Part shown: one piece after another, positions 12,051-23,639 of the stretch
How the letters are laid out: each line of letters begins with the position of its first letter
How positions within the stretch are numbered: the stretch's first letter is position 1
Assembly: GCF_000003815.2 (NCBI RefSeq)
Contig: NC_049984.1
Location: 3,740,618 to 3,804,617 of the forward strand
Direction of reading: 5' to 3'
DNA from: Branchiostoma floridae
Taxonomy: Eukaryota; Chordata; Leptocardii; Amphioxiformes; Branchiostomatidae
DNA length: 64,000 nt
Position numbers and translations under genes: made by a program
Notes under the pieces: generated by a model
Told to the model about the DNA's origin: nothing
The model's input: the letters and a program-made list of their open reading frames with translations, nothing else
The model's database searches: none

Positions 12051-12612
12051 TCAAACAACCTTGAATTCCCAACTAAACAGAACTAGAATCGCCCAATTTG
12101 ATAAACGCTGCGCTATATATACTAACGCTATTATGCCATATTTCCCTGGATGGAGGCCGTTCAGGATGTGACCAGACGTGGAATTGTACATGTTTATGGC
12201 AACTGAATATGATCATGTAAAACTAGATACAGGCAAGCCGGGATTCAGCGCCTTCTGAAGGGACTGAGAAGAAATTGTTACTGAAAACAGCTGATTGTTT
12301 AGGTCAGGAGTAGTGGCTGCCCTATTCGACAGTGATATACAACTTCACTGTAGCTGACACAAAACTAATAAAGACTTTATCTAAAACGCTACCATTTGCA
12401 AGCAACAAAGCTTTTCACAGTTTTGCTTCAAATTGACTAAAATTTTCACCGCTGTCCTTCCCCATTGAATCTACCACCATGCCCGTCGCAGTTCCCTACA
12501 ACTCCCGAGACCGTCAAACAACCTTGAATTCCCTACCAAACAGAAGTAGAATCGCCCAATGTAATAAACGCTGCGCTACTCAACATAGACTAGTATACTA
12601 ACGCTATTAGGC
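12051..12612 (+). repeat. direct duplication that carries a broken copy of IRF-A exon 1 start
   Basis: The segment 12051-12136 (TCAAACAACCTTGAATTCCC through ACTAACGCTATTA) is repeated at 12513-12612. Joined directly to the left of the second copy, 12455-12513 repeats the acceptor and first coding bases of IRF-A exon 1 (real copy 12863-12925), including ACCACCATGCCCGTCGCAG. In the copy the acceptor AG is AT, so it cannot splice in the normal way, and the reading frame runs into unrelated sequence after about 10 codons. Confidence 0.8.
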
Positions 12613-12892
12613 CAAATGATTCCCACTGAAGGGAAACCGTTGAGCACCCGGTGACAATTTTCAACGTACAAAATTTTTCTCATTTCACTTCAAATTCTGC
12701 GTAACACACCAGCTTCGCAGGCACACGGCACGGCAGCAGCTGGTTATATTACACTGAACGACTCGTTACCCCTAACTTTTGCACATCTATCTGCAAGCGT
12801 TCTGTAAAACTATCCAGAGAAGATGCCCATACTGTACTTCGTAATAACAAATTATGATTGTACCCCTGCCCTTCCCCAGTGAACCTACCACC

Positions 12893-15800
12893 ATGCCCGT
12901 CGCAGTTCCCGACAACTCCCGAGACCGGCTCCGGCCCTGGCTATACGGCATGATCGACCGCGGCGAGGTCCCGGGCGTGGAGTGGCTCGACGCCGACAAG
13001 AAGAAGTTCAAGATTCCGTGGAAACACGCCGGCAAGCACGAGTACGACCAGGATAGAGATTCCAAACTGTTTAAGGTAGGACATGGCGTTTGTTTAGCCT
13101 CCACCAGGCCTTCCTTCGGGGTGCGGGGATAGTAGAATTCGGCAAAAGAAATCGGGAAAATGGCCAAGGCAGGGGAGTCAGTCCACGCTAAGGTACCTGT
13201 TTCCCCTTCGGCCAACTCCTCTGGTAGCAAAACTCCTCTGGCAAATCATTCTCACTATAATAGCCAGCGTATTCAGTCTGCGTTTGTTGGTCCATACAAT
13301 CGCGATATCAACCTGTTTAAGGTAGGACATGGCGTGTTTTGGGTCCGGACGTTTAAAAAGGTTACTCTTAACTGCGCAGTTCCTTCCCTAAACTACGCTT
13401 CCGTGTAGAGCTGACCTTATTCCTGGTAATATTGCCATCTAGGGGCATCATAGTCAAGGTCAGCTGTTGAAGGGACTTGCACTCGCCAAGGTATTATGAC
13501 TTTAACTTTTATTTACCGTTGTATATTTTGTAATATTCAATAGCACCTGTTTGATTAGTTTTTAAAATGTTTATTATAGACATGTTCTCAATCGATCCAT
13601 TTACGGTCAACTGTTGAAGGGACTTGCCCTCCCCAAGGTATTATGGCTTGAACGTTTATTTGCCCGGCGTCATATTTTGTAAAATTCGATAGCTCACGTT
13701 TTTGATTCGTTTTAGAAATGTTTATGAGTATTATTATTATCATCATCAGTATAGCCTTTATTGTACATCCATGCCCTATCTGGCTAAGTACAAACGTCGT
13801 TATAAAGTACATATGGTGACATTTTCTAACACTAATCTAAAACATGGATTCTAAAGCTACTTCATTTAAAATAAGTGCTCAATTGATCCATTCTATTGCA
13901 CAACATTAATGTTCAATGGCGATAGATAAGTGGAGAACCAGTTTACAGATGTGTGAACAAAAAGGAACCCTCAGTACTTGCATTAGTACTACAGGTAGCC
14001 CACTGTATCAGGATCAGATATAGCTGACATGAAAACCTTATGTTTGTGAAATGGGATCAGTCCCAGTGGACCGGTAACGCCTTTTGGGATGAAGGAAGAT
14101 TAACTATGTCAAAATTCCCATTACCTGTTTACTAGGGACACCTGTGGCCTGGCGTTTAACCTTCTCTATACTAATTACCTTCAAGAAGGTTATGCTTTCA
14201 TTAGCATTTCATTAGCATGTTTATGTTTAAACTATATACGTGCTTATAAATATAAGATTTCCTATCATGCGAGGTAATATTGTGTTATAGTGTACATGTA
14301 AATATATAAGAAGTGCTATTCATGCTAGTTCACGCAGATTAAAAGGGACTGAGGGTTTTAAGTTCAACTCAAATGGCTATCCACTTAAAAGATTCAACCA
14401 CTGCAAGTGTACCATACTTTAGTACAAGGCAAGGGTATCAAAAAACAAAAACAGTATAGAATGTTGTTATTAATCTTGAAGTAAGGTTATTAGGTTGAAG
14501 TAACTATATATGCTAGCTTTGTATGGTGTTCGTGATTATGTTTTTGTGTACAGTTGTTACAAAGGAATGGTGTGCATCTTGAAAGCAGCAAAATCTGATC
14601 TGCGATCAGTTGAATTGTAAACAGTGCGTCAAACATGTTTTGGTCGATTTGAATATTTGAAAGCATTTAAATATTGTACGTTTTGATCACATATCAGAGC
14701 TCATATGCAGGTTAGTGCAGGTACAATTGGAGCTGTGCAGGTATTTCTGGTGTCTACCTGCACCTAACCTGCACTGGTCCATGTACTGGGTTTTATTAAT
14801 TAAATATCCTATAATGTAGGTGTATTTGACATGTTATTAGCCACATTGACTGTTACCACCTACAAAGTATAAAAGAAAAGAATAGCAATTGTTCCTGAAC
14901 AATTTTAGCATGATCGATACTTCAGTGGAGGTAAGATTTGTCTGGTGCAGGTAATTTTCAATGCCCCCTGCACCAGTGCAGGTATGCAGAAAAAAGTATT
15001 TCGAGCCCTGCATGTAGATGTATCGTTGAACCTGTCACCCCTCTACTTACGAAACTTCGCGACCGGTCAGTTTCGGAGTGACGTTGTACCGAAAGTTCGG
15101 CCGAACCCTCCGAAACTTTAGTCAGCCCCCACTTACATACTTACACCACCATCGAAAAACACGACAGAGCTTCTAAGAAGGTATACGCCCCCTCTGGTCG
15201 TATTTTTAGACAACGAAACAAGCTCACCGAAACTTTAACATCAGTCCGAAACTTTGGCAAGTGACCCAGCCATAAACTATAGTCATTTGGCCTCGTCTGA
15301 CAGAAAAACGTTTCCAAAATGCATTTGCGTGTGTCTTTGTGAAACTGGTCACCGAAACTTGAAAATCACTCCGAAACTTTGACAAATGACCTAGCCAGAT
15401 ACTACAGTGTATGCTATTCAAGGTTATTTTTGCCAACAGTATTCGCGATGTTGCAACATGTTGCATGCGTGTGTTTTATAGTTTTGGTCACCGAAACTTG
15501 AAAATCACGCCGAAACTTTGCCAAACCACCCAAGCGCCGTTGTTCAGATTTAGTCCACCAGAATGTTCCAGTCGTTCCAACATTCAAGCGGGTGTTTTTG
15601 CGGCAGACACCGGTATGTATCGCTGTTTTCCGGTTGTATAATTGTCGGCGCGCTAGAAATGGACGGCGCTCAGATGAAAGTTTTGCTACGATGTTACCAA
15701 TCTTTCGACATTTCGCCCGTGTTTGTCGAGTAAGAATAGCTAAACACAATCACCAATCTTTATAACTGTGTTTCTTTTGTAAGAATGGGCGTCGGCAAAC

Positions 15801-18800
15801 GTGGCCCCGATATCGACAATATTCTAGGATTTCTGCCCGTATTTTTATTGACAGGAACGGGCTAAACACACCGGCAATTTTCGTTCCAATATCGACATTA
15901 TTTCAACGTTTCTTACTATGTTTTTGTGATGGGAAATGGCATCGACAATGTCCTAACGTCTATGCCTGTGTTGTTGTTGTTGTTATTTTGCTAGGAATGG
16001 GTCGTGCACGCTGGCAAGTTTTGCCCGGGGTTACAATGCTTGTACCAATTTGTGTTCTTGTGTTTTTGCAACAGGCCGAATGGGCCGTGCACACAGACAG
16101 ATTTTACCCCAATACCGACAATGTTACAACGTCTATGCTTGTGTTTATCGCTAGGGATGGGCCTTGCACATATCGGCAAGTTCCACTCCAATTTTACAAC
16201 GTTTAAGCAGGCTGCGAGAAATAGACCAGATAAAGTGGCCTAATCGGCAATATTCCGCGTTTATGCCCGTTACTTACTTACTTATCCTCTTCATCCCTTG
16301 CGAGACATATACACATCGACAAATTTCGCCAAGGGTTCGACACCACTTGCTCGCGTTGTACCAATCTTTATGCCTGTTTATAGCGACAGATTTTACTCCA
16401 ACGTCGACAATTTTCTTAGTACCTTAAGGTACTTGCTTTTGCTAGAAATGGGCCCTGCACACAGACAGATTCTACTCCAATTTTTCAACATCTATGTACA
16501 TGTTCTAGCTAGGAATGGGCCCTGCACACCGACAAATTTTACTCCAATTTTTCTACGTCTACACATGTGTTTTCGCCAGGAATGGGCCGTGCACACCGAC
16601 AGATTTAACTCCAATGTCGAGAATTTTCCAACCTCTATGCATGTGTTTTTCCTAGGAATGGGCCGAGCACACCCACAGATTTTGCTCCAATGTTTCAAAG
16701 TCTATGTACGTGTTCTTGCTAGGAATGGACCCTGCTAACCCACAAATTTTACTCCAATGTTTCAACATCTATGTACGTGTTTTTTTGGCTAGCAATATTG
16801 GCCCTGCTAACCGACAGATTTTGTTCCAATGTTTCAACGTCTATGTCACGTCTTTTTGCGACAGGAATGGGTGGTACACACTGACAGATTTTACTCCAAT
16901 GTTTCAAGGTTTATGCCTGTGTTTTTTTTGGCTAGGAATGGGCCCGGGCACCCTAGATGCACACCGACAGATTTTACGCCACTATTTCAACGACTATGTA
17001 CGTGTTTTCTTTGCTAGGAATGGGCGGTCCACACCGGCAAGTTTCGGCCGGGGATCGATAAGCCCGAGCCGGCGGTGTGGAAGACCAGGCTGCGGTGCGC
17101 CCTCAACAAGCACCCCAAGATCCACGAGGTGAAGAACGAGAGCCAGCCGGAGGACCCCATCAACCCTTACAAGGTCTACGTCTTCTCCGACAAACCAAGT
17201 AAGCAACCTCTCTCTTCTATTCCCTATCTTGGACAAACCACGTGAGCATTATAACGATTTATGCCTTTTTTGCGCAAATTTTGTTCTTGACGACATATCT
17301 TTTCACATACATGTATTTACTATAAGAAAAAGTGCGTACGCTTTTTGGGGAACATTACCTTGACAGGTAATTTATTTTGCTCATGCTTTTGCTCATACAT
17401 ACATGGTTGAAATGGTGTTACGGTATATCTTAGACATAGTCGATCCTGTCTTAATTTTTCTGAAAATATTAAGGTGTTCTGCTTTTCAGTATTTGAACTA
17501 CAAGTACTAGTATGATCCGTACTCACCCCGGTCAGCGGCAGGCAGGCATTACTATAGGGAATTTTTAGCAGTTTTTGAACATTCTTTTATGAATTATATT
17601 TGTCTCAATATTATGGCATATGGAGAAAGTTGAATGTACAAGTTTATTGATGTTCAGTTTTTTTGTGTGTGTGTCCAGTCAAGAGCAGTGCCAAGCAGAG
17701 GCACCGGTCCGGCAGCGTGTCCAGCGGTAACAGCTCGGACGGCTACGAAGATTCCCGAAGTCCCGAAGAGGCCGTCACTCCTCTCGGTACGGTGCCTTTA
17801 ATGTGATCCGTGAGCCTTTTTCATTAAGATTGAGGATACTAACAAAACTGAATAATGCGAGTAAACGAATGGCAAGAAAATAACGTCTACCCCAACATAG
17901 CCGGGGCAGTCACGTACTTTGACGCGGGGTTTCAAACACTATTTAAACGCGGTATAAAAAAAGTTATTCTTAATAAATAATGCCTATACATATTTATCAT
18001 TTCGTATTTATTCCCTGTGTCATTTTCTTTCCATGGAGGTCTAGATATTAGCGATCGATACAGAACAGTACGAATCCAGCAAATACATGATACTGTTTAT
18101 ACTATTCGAAGCGGGACACACACAGCCATTATGCGTAGCCAACAGGTGTGTACAGTAGTAACAGAAGAATGATCCCTGTTACTAGTATATCTTGTTATTA
18201 ATGTCTTTTTTTATTCTTAATTCCAGCTGCACCCCCGTCCCAACAGATCATCACAGCGGTGACCACCAGTGGAGTCTGTCTGGGGAACTCTCCGCCTCGT
18301 ATTTTCACCGAGCCACAGGTCAGTCCTAAGGTTTCGAAGACTTCGAAGCGGGTTCCTTTCTATTAGACGGCGATCTCGCTACATGTGGGCTAAATTGGAT
18401 TTGTTTAACCACTTGGAATGCCATGGCAAATGTTAAAGTATGACTCAAAAGATACCAAAACGCGCAAAGGGTGAAAAAATATTATTTTGTATCTAATAGA
18501 TGAAATTCGTTGAGCACTCAATGCTTGTGCTACCGGGTCCAATGATATCATTTCATTTTCCATAAACATTAAAAATGCTGTTTAATTGTGTATTTTCTGA
18601 GTTATTGCAAATTTCTAAAGCTTTCACGTGTCCTGCCATCGATCTTTTAATATCACTTTGCCATGTTATCAAAGTATCGTTAAAAGGTTAAAACCTTTTA
18701 GCCTGACAAATTCACGGCAGCAAGAAAAAAGATTGATCCGATATCTTTCGCCTTGCAGGCCTTCACATCAACAACAACGACACCCAGTCTTGGAGACACC

Positions 18801-21800
18801 GCAACTTCGTCTATGCGAGGTAAGTGGTCGTCTTGGAATGTTCTGAAAAGTGTGGACTGACTTTTTCGGTTTATGGCTATGTCTGTCCGTATCATATTCC
18901 ATGAGAGAAAACCCGTGATTGCAAATATAGGCTTCATATGTAAGTGTTTGCTTTGACCATACGTGGGGGAATGTGTGCTTACAACAAAGCCTTAGTTTGG
19001 ACTTGCGTTTGCAACATTGTCCTTGAATTGCTTGCAACAAGTTCACCAAAGAGCACAGTAGAGGTAGCCTCCTCTCTGGGCTTTTTTCGCCTTTCTTTGC
19101 TCATAATATACTTTTTCTTTTTGTACTGGGTCGTTAGTGCCAGCCCGACCCAGCACAAAAAAAGGCCCAGTGAGCCCGCTATGGAGGCTAACATAGAGGC
19201 CAGTCGAAACCGTCAATAGGTCTCAGTTCTTTCAGTTTCATAGTCCTGACTGAACTTTCACTTTCATGGTACAACAATAACAATTTGTTATCAACACTTT
19301 CACTTTCACCGCTATAATCATTGAAAATCATTGTCAAAAAAGTCTAGATCTATGACTCTACTTCCTCTTAAAAAGCCATGTAACCTTCATTTTAGAACTA
19401 TACTGACATTGTTCATTGTCGTCATATCATGATCACGTCGTTTTCGACGGTTTCCCGACAACTACCACCGATTCTTGATATTCTTCCGTTTAGAGATACA
19501 ATTTACTGACAATCATTGTGACTTTTCGGTTTCTCACAACTTATTTTAGTCCACATCTTTGGGAACTAAACCAGTAAAAAAGATTTTGTTTCAGGACCTG
19601 TATTATATGGACAGGAAGAATAGTGAAACAATGTATAACGTAACACTAATGGATATCCAAATGAAACAGTTGAACAAACAGACACGCAATAAAAGGTATT
19701 ACAACCATATTTTACAGAGGACTCCCTCCAGAAGATCCTACAGGACCTGTTCCCAAACACCAAATTTAATCGGCCCCTTAATGATTTTTTGGGCAGTTTT
19801 GGCTGTACACACAATAAAAGGTCTTCAATTAAAACCGCGTTTTATAGAGCACTCCCTACAGACGATACTCCCCCAGTAAGCTCCGTAGGTTCTTGCCGCG
19901 TGTCTCCCTTTTCTGTGCACACAACAAAACGTTTTAAAGTCATGTTTTGCAGAGGACTCCCTCAAGAATATCCTGCAGTAAGTTCTTGTAGTGTCGTCCC
20001 TTTCTGCACACGCAATAAAAGGTATTACAACCATATTTTACAGAGGACTCCCTCCAGAAGATCCTACAGGACCTGTTCCTAAACACCAAATTTTATCAGC
20101 CCCCTTAGCGGTATTTTTGGGCAGTTTTGGCTGCACATGCAATAATAAAGGTCGTAAATCCTTCTATAGGACTAATTGAAGACGATAATAAAAAAAAGGT
20201 CTTAAACCATATTTTACAGAGGACTCCCTGCAGAAGATCCTGCAGGACCCGTGGTCATTTTGGGCAGTTTTGGCTGCGCACGCAATCTTCATCATATCGT
20301 TCCATTCTCATTGCACACGCAATAAAAAGTCTCAAAACCATATTTCACAGAGGACTCCCTAACGAAGATCCTGCAGGACATGTTGGGCCAGCCCGGCCAC
20401 GGGGACGGGGTCCAGACCATGCAGGAGCTGCTGCAGGGTATGCAGGGCGTCCCCGGGCTCTGTCCGTCGGGCGAGTTCACCATACAGGAGGTCTCCTTGC
20501 CCATGGACGTCACAACCGCCGCTGATAACCCCGCCGTCATCACGGAACCGCTCTACACTAACGCGCCCATCAAGGTGAGATAAAGATAGATCATATCTTA
20601 TGATCTTTTCAACTGTATTTCATGTCAATTCTTTGAGATTCTTAGGTTATTTAGTGTATATGCGATGTATCTGTGCTCATGTGTGAGTAGCTTCCCGTGA
20701 CCCAAGTGTATTGTTTGCAATCAAGTCAAATATAAAATACAAGTACATAACAAGGCAATGCCAGCTGCAGATTGGTAGCAAAATTTTTGGCGACGCCACA
20801 AGGGCTGAGATGATGAAATGATCCAACGATTCCTGAAAATAGTCACAGCACAGGCCAGTTGCAGCCCTGGACAGCAGAGACTGTGTTACACAGACTTACA
20901 TACATTGTGTTAATTTCTAGTTTGTTCCAACCTTCCCACAGATCGAGACCCAACAGCTGGCGAACGTTGACATGACCCAGCTGGGGGTCGGGGCAGAGGT
21001 CACGTGTGACGAGGACATGGAGACCGATGACGTCATGCCCAAACCGGTGCCCACTGTCCCCACAGCTGTAGTCGCCCCAGAGCTCAGGATTTATCCGGGT
21101 AAGTGTTGAAAGATGTACATACTACTTTCCAAACTTTGCTTGTTTTTGTATCTAAGGGTACAGGGAAATGGTAGTCCCATAAGCTATTTAAAGGCAACCT
21201 ACCTAAGCGATTAAAGTTGAAGGGGCTACCCACGTGTCTGGAGATGAATGAAAAAAACAACTTTTCAGTCAATTCGTTTGGCGTAATGAGATGAAGTGAC
21301 TCGTGAACGTGAACGTACGCTTGTTTCTGTGCCGTAGCACTAACCGGTCTTATCAGATAGTTGAGAACAACAAACATAGCCAGAATCATTTATGGATTTT
21401 GATGATATTTTATGTTCTATCTCATAGCCCATCCCTCTTCTTTCAAGGCCTTTTACCTCCCCAACCGAAGTCATATATAGCTCTAATCGTTCGTATCAAG
21501 CAAGAAAGAAGACTCCTTTATGAAGCAGAAAAGAAGAATCGTTAATGAATTTTGATGATATTTTCTATTCCAGCTCATGAGTTGGATATCGAGGTCGTCT
21601 ACTACAAAGCCGGGAAGGTCTTCCAGCATCACGTGACCAACAGGACCGGCTGCCGTCTGTGGTTCGGCGACCGGAACCAGCCCAACCTGAGACAGACCGT
21701 CGACCCCAACCTGTCCCCTTACCTGTACGGGCCTGCCGACGCGGAACAGATCCTGCTGCCGCCGCGCCAGCCCTCCAACAGGCAAAAGGACGACGAAGTG

Positions 21801-23625
21801 GTGCAAGGTATGTACTTCTGATAGCGTCCACCGGGCTAGCCTCCATAGCAGGCCTTCTGGGCCTTTTCCCCCTCTTTTGGGGCTTAAGATACACCTTTGC
21901 TGGCCGTTTAATTTTGTACTGGGTCGTTTGTGCTGCCGGTCCGTCAGCACCAGGCCTCCTACTGGTGTATGGATCGTAGAATTCTACAGAAATACATAGG
22001 CAAATTGACCAGAAGAGTCAGTCCACGCTAAGGGTCACATCCACCCTCCGGGGCGATAATACAAACCCTGGTAGCAAAACTCCCCTGGAAAATAATTCTC
22101 CCTAGTAGCTAGGCTAAGCGTAGTCAGTCTGGTAGGGACTACTACTGAATGGAGAGGAACCGTACTTTGAACACGGTAGCTGCTGTGTGGAACATGTACA
22201 CGTAAACTCCAGCTTACCTGTTTTAAATATATGTGTTCTAAGTCTGTTTTAACTATTTACTTAGTATTTTGGATTTGAAGAATGCAAACATCGTCGATAG
22301 TTAGTATAAATGTTAAGCTGTATTTTGCCTAAGAAATGATTTTATGCATTTGTCATTTGAGCGACACCCGACATAAGTCAAGTCAAGTCAAGTCTGCAAA
22401 AAGTATGCAAGTCAGCATGTGGCAGCGAAATACTTTTTTTACCTCATCATAATTATTGAATCATTCATTTCTTCATCATTCATTTCTTTCCTTTCCTTTA
22501 AAGGTCTGCTGAACAACATGGAGCGGGGTCTCGTGCTGACCACGGAAAACGGAAACATCTCTGCCACCCGCCTCTGCAAGACCAAAGTCTTCTGGAAGAG
22601 CAACGACAACCGCAACGGGCAGGCGGAGCGTTTGGAGAGGGAACAGGTTTGTTTGTTTGTGCCTTTATTTACACTCGAATTTGCTCTGCTCAGCCTTCAG
22701 GGCCGCTTGTCATAGAGGTCGAGTTGGAAGAAGTATTAGGGGTCATTTGAAAATATTACAAATTCTTAGTCAACATATATGACTCAATGTAATTGATACA
22801 ACGAATAGATGAATGAAAAATATGACAGTTCCAAATAATAAGTCGTCAAGTCATTAGATGCAAATTCGTTCGATTAGGATCTGTTACAGTGACGCCATTC
22901 TTCTAGAGGTTGTATTAAAGAGAAGACGCTACTATGACGTCCTGTGGTAGTAGGCTAGGACCTCCTGTAAACTTCTCTCAAGGGCATGAGGCCCACAAGG
23001 AGATCAGAGGCACTTAATCTGGTGCTCTTGGTAGCTCTGTGCTTGCAGTAGGTGAACATTTGGCGCATATAGGCTTGAGTGTGCACCAGCAAATCCCCAT
23101 GCAGATCCTACGGTGCCATAAGATAGTATCAAAGCTGGCCAAGGAGTATAGCCGGCCAAAGGGAGTCAACCGGGCACAGAAGTGTTTGATACTATACCGG
23201 TGGGTTTGATACTATACATTACGCCACCGTGGATCTGGTTGGAGATTACACCAGTAGAGCTTTGTGGCGCTTGTCTCATTGAAGTTTACGTCTTTCCATC
23301 CCAGGTTGTGCCGGTGTTCGACTACCAGAACTACCTGCGTGAGCTGAGCGCCTACGGCAACAGCGGAGGCCCCAAGCCCAAGTGCGAGGTCATCTTCAGC
23401 TTCGGGAAGTGCTGGAGCGATGACGTACCGCTGGAGAATACGCCCATCTACGTCATCGTGCGCAGCCGCACTGCGCAACACCTGATGATGGCCGTGGACA
23501 AGGGCGCGACCGACCACGATGCGCAGAACGCACTGCGCAGCATCGACGCCATGGTGTCCAACTCGAACGAGTTCGACAAGTTGGCCACGGACGTGAAGGA
23601 ATACGTCAAGGTCAAGGACTTCTAG
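12893..23625 (+). CDS. IRF: IRF-A: interferon regulatory factor, IRF4/8-like, 567 aa
   Basis: This is a transcription factor of the interferon regulatory factor family. Coding exons: 12893-13075, 17018-17198, 17679-17786, 18227-18318, 18759-18819, 20351-20574, 20942-21098, 21574-21807, 22504-22646, 23305-23625. The phase is kept at every junction (1704 nt). Residues about 8-121 form the DNA-binding domain, with all five family tryptophans (W16, W31, W43, W63, W82) and the canonical recognition helix R87-C88-A89-L90-N91. Exons 3-7 encode a Ser/Thr/Pro-rich linker. Residues about 337-540 form the IRF association domain, with YYKAGK, GCRLWFG, LERGLVL-type, TRLCKTKVFW and FSFGKCW blocks, closest to IRF4/8. 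The start ATG has a CCACC context and sits 13 bases after an acceptor (12878-12879), so the leader is spliced. The introns before exons 2 and 6 hold decoy-acceptor arrays. The IRF4/8 assignment is from memory of human sequences. Confidence 0.93.
13093..13290 (+). repeat. TAGCCTCC-family dispersed repeat
   Basis: It starts TTTAGCCTCCACCAGGCCT and includes GTCAGTCCACGCTAAGGT and GGTAGCAAAACTCC. The same order is found at 5785-5340 (minus) and 22006-22140 (plus). It begins within 20 bases of the IRF-A exon 1 donor. Confidence 0.7.
13312..13338 (+). repeat. duplicated exon 1 splice donor of IRF-A
   Basis: CTGTTTAAGGTAGGACATGG, the end of exon 1 plus its donor (13067-13090), is repeated here about 245 bp downstream. 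The copy keeps an intact GTAGGA donor but little exon sequence. Confidence 0.75.
13735..13850 (-). mobile_element. LINE 3' tail fragment
   Basis: A TTATTATCATCATCAG microsatellite is followed by cctttattgtacatccatgc, then ctatctggctaagtac and aaaacatggattctaaa. The same order is found at 36690-36800, at the 3' end of the LINE relic there. Confidence 0.6.
14695..15010 (+). mobile_element. hAT-like non-autonomous element, copy 1
   Basis: The right end is GTATTTCGAGCCCTG. The left end is a degraded CAGAGCTC. Subterminal regions carry many GTGCAGGTA / TACCTGCAC motifs on both sides. It is an inverted relative of 23640-23993. The CAGGGCTCGAAAT-type terminus is typical of hAT elements, and the family call rests on that terminus. 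Confidence 0.7.
15050..15545 (+). repeat. CCGAAACTT tandem repeat
   Basis: Three clear units of roughly 130 bp share TCACCGAAACTT, then a short spacer, TCCGAAACTTTG and CAAATGACC-like sequence, at 15227, 15348 and 15486. A more divergent CGAAACTT-rich block lies at 15050-15125. No coding potential seen. Confidence 0.7.
15783..17017 (+). repeat. array of about 15 decoy acceptors copied from IRF-A exon 2
   Basis: Degenerate units of 63-83 bp each carry a T-rich tract, a CTAG/ACAG acceptor and then GAATGGGCCGTGCACACCGA-like bases. That matches the first 20-odd bases of real exon 2 (17018, coding EWAVHTGKF). Exon-like starts are visible at 15783, 15855, 15932, 15995, 16078, 16155, 16445, 16513, 16580, 16656, 16723, 16793, 16865 and 16936, with decayed units around 16220-16390. 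The unit at 16078 still reads EWAVHTDRFYP. After the exon-like bases each unit turns into ACTCCAATGTTTCAACGTCT and then the next T-rich tract. Confidence 0.88.
19065..19190 (+). mobile_element. TAGCCTCC-type MITE
   Basis: It begins TAGCCTCC and ends GGAGGCTA. Inside is a smaller inverted pair, TGGGCTTTTTT and AAAAAAAGGCCCA, plus TACTGGGTCGTT. It shares that core with 21837-21930. It lies in IRF-A intron 5, just before the IRF-binding motifs at 19229. Confidence 0.65.
19229..19307 (-). promoter_or_regulatory. cluster of three IRF-binding elements in IRF-A intron 5
   Basis: On the minus strand there are GAAACTGAAAG (19239-19229), GAAAGTGAAAGT (19265-19254) and GAAAGTGAAAGT again (19307-19296). 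The last two match the IRF element consensus in full and the first in all but its final base. Three sites in 79 bp inside an IRF gene suggest auto- or cross-regulation by IRF proteins. Function is inferred. Confidence 0.6.
19683..20350 (+). repeat. array of decoy acceptors copied from IRF-A exon 6
   Basis: Units of about 90-130 bp carry ACGCAATAAAAGGT, a CATATTTTACAG acceptor and then AGGACTCCCTCCAGAAGATC-like bases equal to the start of real exon 6 (20351, coding EDSLTKILQDM). Exon-like starts lie at 19718, 19848, 19953, 20044 and 20220, with a shorter decayed one near 20170. Several still read EDSLQKILQDL. The units at 19718 and 20044 are nearly identical for more than 60 bp, so copying was probably recent or ongoing. 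Confidence 0.88.
21837..22140 (+). repeat. TAGCCTCC-family composite repeat
   Basis: It begins CTAGCCTCCATAGCAGGCC (reverse of the end at 19190) and shares TACTGGGTCGTT with 19128. It continues with GTCAGTCCACGCTAAGG and TAGCAAAACTCCCCTGG as at 13180 and in 5440-5340. It lies in IRF-A intron 8. Confidence 0.65.
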
Positions 23626-23639
23626 ATTCTGATACTAAA

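Noticed and set aside
16298-17132. Long plus-strand ORFs rich in RNGPC/HTDRF repeats, as a possible repeat protein
   Set aside because: They are readings of the decoy exon 2 array, and stops and frame shifts between units rule out one protein.
23212-23517. Minus-strand ORF opposite IRF-A exon 10
   Set aside because: Shadow of the coding strand. The plus frame continues the IRF association domain to a stop.
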